Shown here: positions 26,901 to 36,102 of the stretch, in pieces
Numbering within the stretch: the stretch's first letter is position 1
Layout of the letters: each line of letters opens with the position of its first letter
Source of the DNA: Pseudomonadota bacterium
GTDB lineage: Bacteria > Pseudomonadota > Alphaproteobacteria > Reyranellales > Reyranellaceae
NCBI GenBank assembly: GCA_018240745.1
Contig: JAFEFF010000009.1
Span: 1 to 59,926, forward strand
Direction: 5' to 3'
DNA: 59,926 nt
The notes under the pieces: generated by a model
What the model was told of the DNA's origin: nothing
The model's input: the letters and a program-made list of their open reading frames with translations, nothing else
Databases searched by the model: none
Made by a program: the position numbers and the translations under genes

Positions 26901-27524
26901 CTAGCCTGTCCCCGTTGCGGCAACAACCTCGTGGGTGCCGTCCCAGATCATGTCGCCGGCCACGTAGACGATGATCAGGAAGCCGATCCACGCCAGCCAA
27001 TGGTGACGGTCGAGGAGGCGGGCGATGAAGCTCGACGCCACCGCCATCAGGATCACCGACAGGAGCAAGCCGAACCACAGCACCGCCAGATGGTCGCGCG
27101 CCGCGCCCGCCACCGCGAGCACGTTGTCGAGCGACATCGACACGTCGGCGGCGATGATCTGGATCATCGCCTGGCGCATCGTCTTGGGCGGCGCATGCGC
27201 GGCCTCCTCGACCTCGCTCGACCCGTGCCTCGCCTTCAGCCGCAGCTCGCGATACATGCGCCAGGCGACCCACATCAGCAGCAGGCCGCCCGCCAGCGTG
27301 AGGCCGATGACCTGCAGAAGCTGGGTGGTGATGCCCGCGAAGACAAGCCGCAGCACGGTAGCGCCGGTGACGCCCCAGAAGATGATGCCCCTGCGATTCT
27401 CGGCCGGCAGGCCGGCCACCGCCATGCCGATGATGATCGCGTTGTCGCCGGACATCACGAGGTCGATCAGCACGACCTGGAGGAAGGCCGCCACGACAGT
27501 CTGGTCGAGACCCAGCGCGTCCAT
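26901..27524 (-). CDS. TerC/YjbE family integral membrane protein (copy 1)
   Basis: The product has 207 residues and seven hydrophobic helices. TerC hallmarks are LIDLVMSGDNAIIIGMAVAGLP and AADVSMSLDNVLAVAGAA, each with the acidic-Asn pair in the membrane (SGDNA and SLDNV) thought to bind a metal. A His-containing loop lies between the halves. The ATG at 27524 is used; the preceding TTG adds one residue. It is 24 bases from the Usp gene. The family is linked to manganese export and membrane protein metallation. Confidence 0.88.
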   Translation of the reverse strand: MDALGLDQTVVAAFLQVVLIDLVMSGDNAIIIGMAVAGLPAENRRGIIFWGVTGATVLRLVFAGITTQLLQVIGLTLAGGLLLMWVAWRMYRELRLKARHGSSEVEEAAHAPPKTMRQAMIQIIAADVSMSLDNVLAVAGAARDHLAVLWFGLLLSVILMAVASSFIARLLDRHHWLAWIGFLIIVYVAGDMIWDGTHEVVAATGTG

Positions 27525-27548
27525 CAATCCTCCGGCAGTGAGGGCCGT

Positions 27549-27980
27549 CTATTTGACGAGCGTGACCGGCGTCTGGGCATGGGCGATGACGTCTTGCGCC
27601 ACCGAGCCCAGCAGGACGCCGGCCAGGCCGGTATGTCCGCGCGTGCCGATCACCACCAGGCCGACCCCGAGCTTGCGGGTGTAGTCGCGCACGACTTCGC
27701 CGGTGCGGCCAACGCCGATATGCACCTTGGCATCGACCGACGCCTTCTTCGCCAGCGCGATCGCGGAGGCCAGGCTCTTGTTGCCCTCCTCGCGCCGCCA
27801 GGAATCGATCTGGTCGCGGCTGATGAAGGTGGAGATCGCCCCGCCCAGATTTGGCTGCACGTTGAGAAGGTGAAGCTCGGCCGACAGGCCGGCGGCGACC
27901 AGGTCGAGCGCATGCTGCACCGCGCGGTCGGAATTTGCGGAGCCGTCGACCGGCACCAGGATCGCCTTCATCTTGGGCAT
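27549..27980 (-). CDS. Universal stress protein (UspA fold)
   Basis: The 143-residue protein begins MKAILVPVDGSANSDRAVQHAL and ends with GTRGHTGLAGVLLGSVAQDVIAHAQTPVTLVK, the G-x2-G-x9-G(S/T) ATP-binding pattern of the UspA family. It sits between two TerC-like genes with gaps of 24 and 4 bases, so all three should be cotranscribed. Single-domain Usp proteins commonly respond to stress or low oxygen; no FNR box is visible directly before this group. Confidence 0.93.
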   Translation of the reverse strand: MPKMKAILVPVDGSANSDRAVQHALDLVAAGLSAELHLLNVQPNLGGAISTFISRDQIDSWRREEGNKSLASAIALAKKASVDAKVHIGVGRTGEVVRDYTRKLGVGLVVIGTRGHTGLAGVLLGSVAQDVIAHAQTPVTLVK

Positions 27981-27984
27981 TTCG

Positions 27985-28719
27985 TCAATCCTTCGGCTGC
28001 GACGCTTTTTCTCGGGCCAGGTCGACCGGCTCGGCGTGCGCCCGCTGCCTGGCGCGGTACTGCAGGGCATAGCCGAGCGCCACGGTGATCGCCGCGCCGC
28101 CGATCTCGAAGATGATCCGGGCGTTGGGCAGAATGGCAGCGAGCTTCTCGGCATAGGCCGGATCGGTGGCCAGCACCTCGCCGGCGATCCAGCCGAGCAG
28201 GCCGCCGCCGGCGATGACGATGATCGGGAATCGGTTGAGCAGCATCATGATCAGCGTGGCGCCGAAGATGATCAACGGGATGCTGATCAGCAGCCCGAGC
28301 ACGATCAGGACGACATCCCCCTTGGCTGCCGCGGCGATGGCGATGGCATTGTCGAGGCTCATCACGGCGTCGGCGATGATGATGGTGCGCACCGCTCCCC
28401 ATAGCGAGCCCGCGGACTTGACGCCGTCCGCGCCCTCCTCCTCGCCCTGCACCAGCTTGACGCCGATCCACAGCAGCAGCAGGCCGCCGACCAGCTTGAG
28501 GTAGCCGATCTTCAGCAGTTGATCGACGATCAGCACGAAGACGATGCGCAGCACGATCGCGCCCGCGCTGCCGATCATGATGGCCGGCTTCTGATGCTTC
28601 TTCTGGAGGTTGCGGCAGGCCAGCGCAATGACGAGCGCGTTGTCGCCGGACAGCAGGATGTTCACCAGGATGATCTGGAGAAGACCGCTCCAAAAGGCCG
28701 GTGTCAGCTCGATTGCCAT
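27985..28719 (-). CDS. TerC/YjbE family integral membrane protein (copy 2)
   Basis: The product has 244 residues. Like copy 1 it has the paired motifs: [23 protein letters not shown] and [21 protein letters not shown]. An internal polar loop ([12 protein letters not shown]) and a longer C-terminal tail distinguish it. Copies 1 and 2 align through both motifs, which indicates an old duplication around the Usp gene. The ATG at 28719 opens [21 protein letters not shown]. It heads the TerC-Usp-TerC group. Confidence 0.88.
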   Translation of the reverse strand: MAIELTPAFWSGLLQIILVNILLSGDNALVIALACRNLQKKHQKPAIMIGSAGAIVLRIVFVLIVDQLLKIGYLKLVGGLLLLWIGVKLVQGEEEGADGVKSAGSLWGAVRTIIIADAVMSLDNAIAIAAAAKGDVVLIVLGLLISIPLIIFGATLIMMLLNRFPIIVIAGGGLLGWIAGEVLATDPAYAEKLAAILPNARIIFEIGGAAITVALGYALQYRARQRAHAEPVDLAREKASQPKD

Positions 28720-28836
28720 GCCGCCGCGGCCCCTACCGTGCTATTCGTACAACTCGTCTTCATTGCGTCGGCCGATGGTGTTAGTGCAGGCCTTCGCAAG
28801 GGGCAAGCCAAACCGGACACGGAGAGACGAAATCGC

Positions 28837-29337
28837 ATGGCGGCCAGCACCGGCTACAACAAGATGTTCCCGGTCTCGTGGACGGAACTGCACCGTGATG
28901 CGCGCGCGCTCGCGTGGCGGCTGGTCGAGCTCGGGCCATTCAAGGGGCTGGTGGCGATCACCCGCGGCGGGTTGGTGCCGGCGGCGATCATCGCCCGCGA
29001 GCTGAACCTGCGCCTGATCGACACCGTATGCAGCTCGACCTACGATCGCATGGCGCGCGGTGCGAAGGTCGAGATCCTGAAGGGCACCGCGGCGGAGCAG
29101 GAAGGCGGCGCCGGCTGGCTGATCGTCGACGACCTGGTCGATACCGGCGTCACGGCCAAGGCCGTTCGCGCACTGCTGCCGAAGGCCCATTTCGCCACGG
29201 TCTATGCGAAACCCGCCGGCCGCCCCGCAGTCGACACCTTCATCACCGAGGTGAGTCAGGACACCTGGATCCTCTTCCCTTGGGACCAGGAGGCGGTGAT
29301 GGCCAAGACGATCGCGGAACTGAAGGCGGGACAGTAA
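28837..29337 (+). CDS. gpt: Xanthine phosphoribosyltransferase
   Basis: The 166-residue purine salvage enzyme joins xanthine or guanine to PRPP. The PRPP loop [15 protein letters not shown] is exact for the type I PRTase fold, and [20 protein letters not shown] is the upstream loop. [18 protein letters not shown] near the C-terminus matches Gpt-type enzymes. The ATG at 28837 follows GGAGAGA by about eight bases. Longer frames upstream overlap the divergent TerC gene. Confidence 0.92.
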   Translation: MAASTGYNKMFPVSWTELHRDARALAWRLVELGPFKGLVAITRGGLVPAAIIARELNLRLIDTVCSSTYDRMARGAKVEILKGTAAEQEGGAGWLIVDDLVDTGVTAKAVRALLPKAHFATVYAKPAGRPAVDTFITEVSQDTWILFPWDQEAVMAKTIAELKAGQ

Positions 29338-29339
29338 TT

Positions 29340-29415
29340 TGTCATCCCGAGCGCAGCGAGGGATCCTTGTCATGGAACGCGAAAGATCCCTCGCTACGCT
29401 CGGGATGACAGCGCG
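29340..29415. repeat. Large inverted repeat
   Basis: GTCATCCCGAGCGCAGCGAG and its complement GATCCCTCGCTACGCTCGGG with GATGAC form a stem of about 25 bp with one mismatch around a ~22-base loop. It lies between gpt and the aldolase-dehydrogenase gene. It looks like a dispersed REP-type palindrome and might also end the gpt transcript. Confidence 0.75.
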
Positions 29416-29436
29416 CGCAATCAAATAGGTACGTTG

Positions 29437-31473
29437 ATGCAAAACCTCTGGTCCGCCTCCGACGCCAAGGCCGCGATCGCCGCTCATGCCAGGAAGGGCA
29501 TCGGCGAGGACCTCGCATTGCGCGTCTACACCACGCGGCTGCTGGGTGGGGAGCCGAAGCTGGTGCTGCATGGCGGCGGCAACACTTCGGTGAAGACGCG
29601 CATGCCGGACATCACCGGCCGGACGATCGACGTGCTGTGCGTCAAGGGAAGCGGCTGGGACATGGGCACGATCGAGGCGCCCGGCCTGCCCGCCGTCAGG
29701 CTGGCGCCGCTCAAGGAGCTGCACGGTCTCCAGGCGCTGAGCGACGAGGACATGGTCAATGTTCAGCGCAGCAACCTGCTCGACAGCAAGTCGCCCAACC
29801 CGTCGGTCGAGACGCTGCTGCACGCCTTCCTGCCGCACAAGTTCATCGACCACACGCATTCGAACGCCGTCCTGGCGCTGACCGACCAGCCCGACGGGGC
29901 GGAGCTCGCGGCCGATCTCTACGGCAAGCGGGCGGCGCTGGTGCCCTACGTCATGCCGGGCTTTGCGCTCGCCAAGAAATGCAGCGAGGTCAGCCGGGCC
30001 AATCCGGATGTCGAAGGCCTGATCCTGCTCAAGCACGGCATCTTCACCATGGGCGAGACGGCGGAAGAAGCCTACGTCCGCATGATCGACCTCGTGACGA
30101 TGGCCGAGCAGCGGATCGCCAAGGCCACGCGCACGATCTTCCCTGGCGCCGATTTGCCGGCGAAGATCGCGAGGGCGGCGGAGATTGCCCCCATCCTGCG
30201 CGGCCTGATGTCGATCCCGAGCAGGACCGGCGGCCGCGAAGCGGCGCAGCGCTTCGTGTTCGAGTTCCGCACCGGACCGGAGATCCTGGCCTTCGTGAAT
30301 GGCAAGGACATCGCGCGCTACAGCCAGCGGGGTCCGGTGACGCCTGACCACGCGATCCGCACCAAGAACCTGCCGTTCATTGCGCCGGCGCCGGAAGCGG
30401 GCAAGCTCGACGCGTTCAGGAAGGACACCAAGGCCGCGCTGGACAAGTTCGCGGCCGACTACCACGCCTATTTCACACGCTACAACGGCAAGCAGATCGT
30501 CGCAAAGAAGGAGCTCGATCCCGTCCCGCGCGTGGTGCTGGTGCCGGGCGTCGGCCTGTTCGGCGTCGGCAATACCTCGAAGGACGCCAAGATCGCGGCC
30601 GACCTCGCCGAGACCACCGTCGCGGTGATCGCCGATGCCGAGCGGCTCGGCACCTACCAGTGCATCCCCGAGCCGGACATCTTCGACATCGAGTATTGGT
30701 CGCTCGAGCAGGCCAAGCTCGGAGCCGCAGCGGAGAAGCCTCTCGCACGGCGCATCGCCGTCGTCACCGGCGGCGCCTCGGGCATCGGCGCCGCGACGGC
30801 AGCGGCATTCGCAAGGGAAGGCGCCGAGGTCGTGGTGATCGATCGCGACGTCTCCAAAGTGAAAGGCTTCGCGTTGGCCTGCGACGTCACCGATTCCTCA
30901 CAGGTGGGCGCGGCGTTCGACAGGATCGCGGCGACCTACGGCGGCGTCGATATCGTCGTGTCCAACGCCGGCGCGGCCTGGCAGGGCAAGATCGGCGACG
31001 TCGACGACGCCACGCTGCGCAAGAGCTTCGAGCTCAATTTCTGGGCGCACCAGAGCGTGGCGCAGAACGCCGTCCGCATCCTGCGTGCGCAAGGCTTGGG
31101 GGGCTGCCTGCTGTTCAATACCTCGAAGCAGGCGGTGAACCCGGGGCCCGATTTCGGCCCGTACGGACTCCCGAAAGCCGCGACCCTGTTCCTGATGCGC
31201 CAGTATGCGCTCGACCATGGCGCCGACGGCATCCGGTCCAACGCCGTCAACGCCGACCGCATCCGCTCGGGCCTGCTGACCGACGAGATGATCGCCCAGC
31301 GCTCCAGGGCGCGCGGCCTCAGCGAGGCCGACTACATGGGCGGCAACCTGCTCGGCCTCGAGGTGACGGCCGAGGACGTGGCGCAGTGCTTCGTCTCGCT
31401 CGCCAAGGCGCCCAAGACGACCGGTGCCGTGCTGACGGTGGACGGCGGCAATATCGCGGCTGCGCTGCGCTGA
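29437..31473 (+). CDS. Fused class II aldolase / short-chain dehydrogenase
   Basis: The 678-residue protein has two domains. The class II aldolase/adducin part (about 1-400) shows HGGGNTSVK, the metal His pair in FIDHTHSNAV, and LLKHGIFTMGETAEEAY. The SDR part (about 430-678) shows VVTGGASGIGAATA, NTSKQAV for the catalytic Ser, and YGLPKAA for Tyr/Lys. Known relatives join rhamnulose-1-phosphate aldolase with lactaldehyde dehydrogenase, but the exact sugar here is inferred. ATG 29437 is used; a preceding TTG adds one residue. Confidence 0.9.
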   Translation: MQNLWSASDAKAAIAAHARKGIGEDLALRVYTTRLLGGEPKLVLHGGGNTSVKTRMPDITGRTIDVLCVKGSGWDMGTIEAPGLPAVRLAPLKELHGLQALSDEDMVNVQRSNLLDSKSPNPSVETLLHAFLPHKFIDHTHSNAVLALTDQPDGAELAADLYGKRAALVPYVMPGFALAKKCSEVSRANPDVEGLILLKHGIFTMGETAEEAYVRMIDLVTMAEQRIAKATRTIFPGADLPAKIARAAEIAPILRGLMSIPSRTGGREAAQRFVFEFRTGPEILAFVNGKDIARYSQRGPVTPDHAIRTKNLPFIAPAPEAGKLDAFRKDTKAALDKFAADYHAYFTRYNGKQIVAKKELDPVPRVVLVPGVGLFGVGNTSKDAKIAADLAETTVAVIADAERLGTYQCIPEPDIFDIEYWSLEQAKLGAAAEKPLARRIAVVTGGASGIGAATAAAFAREGAEVVVIDRDVSKVKGFALACDVTDSSQVGAAFDRIAATYGGVDIVVSNAGAAWQGKIGDVDDATLRKSFELNFWAHQSVAQNAVRILRAQGLGGCLLFNTSKQAVNPGPDFGPYGLPKAATLFLMRQYALDHGADGIRSNAVNADRIRSGLLTDEMIAQRSRARGLSEADYMGGNLLGLEVTAEDVAQCFVSLAKAPKTTGAVLTVDGGNIAAALR

Positions 31474-31537
31474 CCGCTGATAAAGCACCGCTGCTTTTGC
31501 GGCTTCGCGGCGTTATTATTGTCGGCAGAGTCCGACC

Positions 31538-33193
31538 ATGGAATTCCCCGTCACCCTCGTGAAGCTTGCCGGATCGGTCGCCCTCCTCCTGTGGGGAGTG
31601 CACATGGTCGGCACCGGCGTGCAGCGCGCTTTCGGTGCGCGGCTGCGCAGCTTCCTGGGCGGCGCCCTGCGCAACCGGTTCAAGGCCTTCCTCGCCGGCA
31701 TGGGCGTCACGGCGGCGTTGCAGAGCAGCACCGCCACCGGTCTCATGGTCACCGGCTTCACCGCGAGCGGTCTGATCGACCTCGCCCCGGCGCTCGCCGT
31801 CATGCTGGGCGCCAATGTCGGCACGACCCTGATCGTGCAGGTCCTGTCGTTCGACGTGGCCGAGATCGCGCCCGCCTTCATCCTGGTCGGCGTGTTGCTG
31901 TTCCGCCGCGCCTCGGCCGGCCCGCGCGACTTCGGGCGCGTGCTGATCGGGCTCGGCCTGATGCTGATGGCCCTCGAGCAGTTCATCGCCCTGCTGCGGC
32001 CCTACGAGGACGTGCCGAGCCTGCGCCTGCTGCTGGGCGCCATCGCCACCCAGCCGCTGCTCGACGTGCTGCTGGCCGCAGCCGTCACCTGGGCCGCGCA
32101 TTCGAGCGTCGCGGTCGTGCTGGTCGTGATGTCGTTCGCGGCCCAGGGGCTGGTCCCGCCTTTCGCTGCCTTCGCCCTGGTGCTGGGCGCCAATCTCGGC
32201 ACCGCCATAAACCCGCTGCTGGAAGGCAGCGCCGGCGACGACCCGGCCGCGCGACGGCTGCCGATCGGCAATCTCCTGAATCGGCTGATCGGCGTCGTCG
32301 TCGCGCTCGCCGCCCTGCCCTGGCTCAGCCGCCTGATGGTGACCGTCGAGCCGGACAATGCGCGCGCCGTCGCCAACTTCCACACCGCCTTCAACCTCGC
32401 GCTGGCCCTGATCTTCTTCCCGCTGCTCGATCCCTACGCCCGGCTGCTGAAGCGCTGGCTGCCGATCAAGCTCGACCAGACCGATCCCGGCCGGCCGATC
32501 TATCTCGATCCGGCGGCGCGCGAGACGCCGGTGCTGGCGCTGGGCGGCGCCTCTCGCGAGGCGCTGCGCATGGCCGACGTACTGGAGAGCATGCTGGTCG
32601 GCCTGCGCGACACGTTCGAACGGAGCGACCGCCGCCAGATCGGCCAGACCAAGCGCATCGACGACGTCCTCGACAAGCTGAACACCGCGATCAAGGCCTA
32701 TGTCACCGCGCTCGATGGCGACGCGTTGAGCGACGCCGACATCCGCCGCGCGCGAGAAATCCTGGCCTTCGCCACCAATATCGAGCAGGCCGGCGACATC
32801 GTCGCCCGCAACCTGCTCGGCATCGCCAACCGGCTGGACAAGCGCGGCCTCGCCTTCTCGGAGTCGGGCCGGGCCGAGCTGCTGTCGATGATCGACCGGC
32901 TGATCGCGAACATCCGCACCGCCGCCTCGCTGTTCATGTCCGGCGACGAGCGCGCCGCCCGCCTGTTGGCGAGCGAGAAGGAGGTGTTCCGCTCCCTGCA
33001 GGCGGCCTCGATGGATGCCCATTTCGACCGCCTGCGCTCGCGCCGGTCCGACACGACCGAGACCAGTTCGCTGCATCTCGATGCGCTGCGCGACCTCAAG
33101 ATCGTCAACAACCACATCGTGGCGGCAGCCGCCTATCCGGTGCTCGAGAGCAAGGGCGAGCTCCTGCCCTCGCGGCTGCGCCAGACCGATTGA
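31538..33193 (+). CDS. Na/Pi cotransporter family protein
   Basis: The protein has 551 residues. The membrane half (about 1-310) contains two inverted repeats, with GVTAALQSSTATGLMVTGF and HSSVAVVLVVMSF, and the paired GANVGTT and GANLGTAINP loops of the NptA/YjbB family. The cytosolic half (about 330-551) has PhoU-like helices (RMADVLESMLVGLRDTFERSD). It is an inner-membrane transporter of phosphate or similar anions. It ends ten bases before the dioxygenase gene. Confidence 0.92.
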   Translation: MEFPVTLVKLAGSVALLLWGVHMVGTGVQRAFGARLRSFLGGALRNRFKAFLAGMGVTAALQSSTATGLMVTGFTASGLIDLAPALAVMLGANVGTTLIVQVLSFDVAEIAPAFILVGVLLFRRASAGPRDFGRVLIGLGLMLMALEQFIALLRPYEDVPSLRLLLGAIATQPLLDVLLAAAVTWAAHSSVAVVLVVMSFAAQGLVPPFAAFALVLGANLGTAINPLLEGSAGDDPAARRLPIGNLLNRLIGVVVALAALPWLSRLMVTVEPDNARAVANFHTAFNLALALIFFPLLDPYARLLKRWLPIKLDQTDPGRPIYLDPAARETPVLALGGASREALRMADVLESMLVGLRDTFERSDRRQIGQTKRIDDVLDKLNTAIKAYVTALDGDALSDADIRRAREILAFATNIEQAGDIVARNLLGIANRLDKRGLAFSESGRAELLSMIDRLIANIRTAASLFMSGDERAARLLASEKEVFRSLQAASMDAHFDRLRSRRSDTTETSSLHLDALRDLKIVNNHIVAAAAYPVLESKGELLPSRLRQTD

Positions 33194-33203
33194 GGAAGCG
33201 TGC

Positions 33204-34085
33204 ATGGCAGCGATCGAGGTCCGGCCCCTGACCAAGCACATCGGTGCGCGCATGACCGGCGTCGATCTCCGCGAGCCGCTCATGCCCGACCAGGTCGCGG
33301 CGGTCGAGCGGGCGATGGACGCACATGCCGTCCTCGTGCTTCCCGGCCAGGACATCACCGACGAGCAGCAGCTCGCCTTCACACGGAACTTCGGCCCGCT
33401 CGAGGAGGGCGCCAACTCCGGCGCCCGCGACGCCGAGCTCCGCCTGCCCGTGGTGTTCGCCGACGTCTCCAACCTCGACAAGGAGGGCCGCATCGCCGCG
33501 CGCGACAACAAGAAGCGCATGGCGGCGCTGGGCAATCGGCTGTGGCACTCCGATGCGTCGTTCCGCGCCACCCCGGCCCGCTACTCGATCCTGAGCGGCC
33601 GCGTGGTGACGACCGACGGCGGCAACACCGAGTTCGCCGACATGCGCGCCGCCTACGATGCGCTCGACGACGCGACGAAGGCCGAGATCGAAGATCTGGT
33701 GTGCGAGCACTCGCTGATCTACTCGCGCGGCCAGCTCGGCTTCAGCGACTTCTTGCCGGATGAGCGGGTGGCCATGACGCCGGTGCGCCAGCGGCTGGTG
33801 CGTACCCATCCGGTCACCGGCCGCAAGTCGCTGTTCCTCGCCGCCCATATCGGCACCATCGTCGGCTGGCCGCAGCCCGAGGCGATGGCCTTCATCCGCG
33901 ACCTGATGGAGCACGCGACCCAGCCGCAGTTCGTCTATGTCCATCGCTGGGCGCAGCACGACCTCGTCATGTGGGACAACCGCACGACCATGCACCGCGT
34001 GCGTCGCTTCGACGATCTCCACGTCGTGCGCGACATGCGCCGCACGACGACACGCAGCGAAGGCCCGACGGCGCCGCAGCCATGA
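33204..34085 (+). CDS. TauD/TfdA-type alpha-ketoglutarate dioxygenase
   Basis: This Fe(II)/2-oxoglutarate dioxygenase has 293 residues. The iron site is H115-x-D117 in LWHSDASF, plus the distal His in MWDNRTTMHRV, and the Arg that holds 2-oxoglutarate lies in DMRRTTTR. These motifs match TfdA and related enzymes that open sulfonates or aryloxyacetates. The ATG at 33204 follows GAGGAAG. The adjacent ABC importer resembles sulfonate/nitrate importers, so an organosulfur or similar substrate is possible but unproven. Confidence 0.92.
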   Translation: MAAIEVRPLTKHIGARMTGVDLREPLMPDQVAAVERAMDAHAVLVLPGQDITDEQQLAFTRNFGPLEEGANSGARDAELRLPVVFADVSNLDKEGRIAARDNKKRMAALGNRLWHSDASFRATPARYSILSGRVVTTDGGNTEFADMRAAYDALDDATKAEIEDLVCEHSLIYSRGQLGFSDFLPDERVAMTPVRQRLVRTHPVTGRKSLFLAAHIGTIVGWPQPEAMAFIRDLMEHATQPQFVYVHRWAQHDLVMWDNRTTMHRVRRFDDLHVVRDMRRTTTRSEGPTAPQP

Positions 34086-34089
34086 CAGA

Positions 34090-34243
34090 CTTCCTCCCTT
34101 TCGCGGAGTCCGCGAAGGGGAGGTGCCCGCGTCTTCGCGGGCGGAGGGGTCGTGGGCCGCAGTGCAGCTCCAGTGACTCATGACCCCTCCGTCGGCGTAA
34201 GACGCCGACACCTCCCCTTGGCGGAATCCGCCAAGGGGAGAAA
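34090..34243. repeat. Foldable repeat, copy B of the GGAGGTGCC family
   Basis: Shares GGAGGTGCC, GCGGAGGGGTC and CCCTCCGTCGGCGT with copy A at 16.3 kb. The inner hairpin is CCCGCG/CGCGGG where copy A has CCCTCG/CGAGGG, a paired change. Extra flanking hairpins start CCTTTCGCGGA and CCCTTGGCGGA. No gene is seen in the 261-base gap it fills. Confidence 0.75.
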
Positions 34244-34346
34244 GAAAGACGTAAAGGCTTGACCATCTTCAGGCCGAGGCGTATCGGCGCAGCGCCCCTG
34301 CCGCCGCCGACGCGAGGATGAAACACGTCATGGACAGCCACCCATC

Positions 34347-36092
34347 ATGCGCCGCAACGATCCGGCTCGCCCGGGTCAGCCGCCGCTGGGCCTGGCCGGC
34401 GAGGGGCTGACCCCCAACCTCTACGACCTCGCGATCTTCATCCTGATCGCGGCCGCCTTTGCGATCCTCGCCCATGGCGCACGGCAGATCGCCGCCCCGG
34501 CCGAGCGGCTGGTCGGCCAGCCGATCGTCCTCGACCCGATGAACCTGCCCGAATACGCGCTGCGCACCACGCTGCGGATGTTCGCGGCGATCGTCGCCTC
34601 GCTGATGTTCACCTTCGTGGTCGCCGCCCTGGCCGCCAAGAGCCGCAAGGCCGAGCTGGTGATCCTGCCGGCGCTCGACATCCTGCAGTCGGTGCCGGTG
34701 CTGGGCTTCCTGACCTTCACCGTCACCTACTTCCTGCGGCTGTTCCCGGGCAGCGAGCTGGGCGCCGAGTGCGCGGCGATCTTCGCCATCTTCACCAGCC
34801 AGGCCTGGAACATGGCGTTCAGCTTCTACCAGTCGCTGCGTACCGTGCCGCGCGACCTGATCGAGGTCAGCCAACACTTCCGGCTATCGCCCTGGCTCAC
34901 CTTCTGGCGGCTCGAGGCGCCGTTCGCCGCCCCCGGGCTGATCTGGAACACGATGATGTCGATGTCGGGCGGCTGGTTCTTCGTCGTCGCGTCCGAGGCG
35001 ATCACCGTGGGCGACACGACGATAAAGCTGCCGGGCATCGGCTCGTGGCTTGCCGTGGCGATCGACGAGAAGGATATCGGCGCCGTCGTGCTGGCGGTGG
35101 CCGCCATGGCGGTCGTGATCCTGCTCTACGACCAGCTGGTGTTCCGGCCGATCGTCGCCTGGGCCGACAAGTTCCGCTTCGAGCAGACCGCCGCGCGCGA
35201 ACGGCCGCAGTCATGGGTCTACGACCTGTGGCGCCGCGCCCGCCTGATCCGCCGCACGGCGCAGGCCATGGGCTGGCTGGGCGGCTTCGTCGAGCGCCTC
35301 GTGCCGCGACCCGCTGCGCCGCCGGTTGTCGTGCGCTCCTCTACCGCCCGCCGGTTCGACCTCGCCTGGATCGTCCTGGTGCTGGCGATCGTCGCCTACG
35401 CGCTGTGGCGGATCGTGGTGTTCACCCGCCAGTCCCTCGACCTGCACGACGTGTTGGTCGCGGTCGAGATGGGTTTGCTGACCTTCGCCCGCGTGGTCGT
35501 GCTGATCGCGCTCGCCAGCCTGATCTGGGTGCCCGCCGGAGTGTGGATCGGGCTTCGGCCCTGGGCGGCGGCCAAGGTGCAGCCGGTGGCGCAATTCCTT
35601 GCCGCCTTTCCAGCCAACGTGCTGTTCCCGATCGCCGTGGTGGTGATCGTCCATTGGCATCTCCATCCCGACATCTGGCTCAGCCCACTGATGGTGCTGG
35701 GCACCCAGTGGTACATCCTGTTCAACGTGATCGCCGGCGCCTCGGCCTTCCCGACCGATCTGCGCGAGGCCTCGACCCTGTTCCGGCTGCGCCACGGGCA
35801 GTGGTGGCGCCAGGTGATCATTCCCGGGATCCTGCCCTACTACGTGACCGGCGCGCTGACCGCGGCCGGCGGCTCGTGGAACGCCAGCATCGTCGCCGAG
35901 GTGGCGAGCTGGGGCGACACCCGGCTGCGCGCCGCGGGTCTCGGTTCCTATATCGCGGACGCCACGGCCGCGGGCGACTATGCCCGCGTCGTGCTCGGCA
36001 TCGGCGTGATGTCGGTGATGGTCGTGTCGTGCAATCGCCTGCTGTGGCGGCCGCTCTATCGCCTGGCCGAACGGCGCTACCGCCTGGACTGA
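34347..36092 (+). CDS. ABC transporter permease with two fused permease domains
   Basis: The 581-residue protein contains two BPD_transp_1 units of the SsuC/NrtB kind. The first spans about 40-270 (EAA-like loop TVPRDLIEVSQHFRLSPWLTF) and the second about 340-575 (EAA-like loop AFPTDLREASTLFRLRHGQWW). A long loop joins them. Nitrate, sulfonate and taurine importers normally use two copies of one short permease, so this is a duplicated, fused form. It ends ten bases before the ATPase gene. No substrate-binding protein gene is found in the window. Confidence 0.9.
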   Translation: MRRNDPARPGQPPLGLAGEGLTPNLYDLAIFILIAAAFAILAHGARQIAAPAERLVGQPIVLDPMNLPEYALRTTLRMFAAIVASLMFTFVVAALAAKSRKAELVILPALDILQSVPVLGFLTFTVTYFLRLFPGSELGAECAAIFAIFTSQAWNMAFSFYQSLRTVPRDLIEVSQHFRLSPWLTFWRLEAPFAAPGLIWNTMMSMSGGWFFVVASEAITVGDTTIKLPGIGSWLAVAIDEKDIGAVVLAVAAMAVVILLYDQLVFRPIVAWADKFRFEQTAARERPQSWVYDLWRRARLIRRTAQAMGWLGGFVERLVPRPAAPPVVVRSSTARRFDLAWIVLVLAIVAYALWRIVVFTRQSLDLHDVLVAVEMGLLTFARVVVLIALASLIWVPAGVWIGLRPWAAAKVQPVAQFLAAFPANVLFPIAVVVIVHWHLHPDIWLSPLMVLGTQWYILFNVIAGASAFPTDLREASTLFRLRHGQWWRQVIIPGILPYYVTGALTAAGGSWNASIVAEVASWGDTRLRAAGLGSYIADATAAGDYARVVLGIGVMSVMVVSCNRLLWRPLYRLAERRYRLD

Positions 36093-36102
36093 GAGGACCG
36101 CC

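Noticed and set aside
25625..26926. Fusion of dgt-antisense residues with the FNR-like regulator
   Set aside because: The added part is out-of-frame dgt sequence; the regulator starts naturally at 25624.
31482..31498. AAAGCA/TGCTTT hairpin with a short T-run after the aldolase-dehydrogenase gene
   Set aside because: The stem is only six A/T-rich pairs and the T-run is four bases, too weak to call a terminator.
31319..33571. 750-residue minus-strand frame
   Set aside because: It lies over the Na/Pi cotransporter and the dioxygenase gene, which have clear motifs; its own sequence is Gln/Arg-rich and patternless.
34254..34272. FNR-like half-site TTGACCATC near the ABC permease
   Set aside because: The second half reads TTCAG, so the palindrome is not present.
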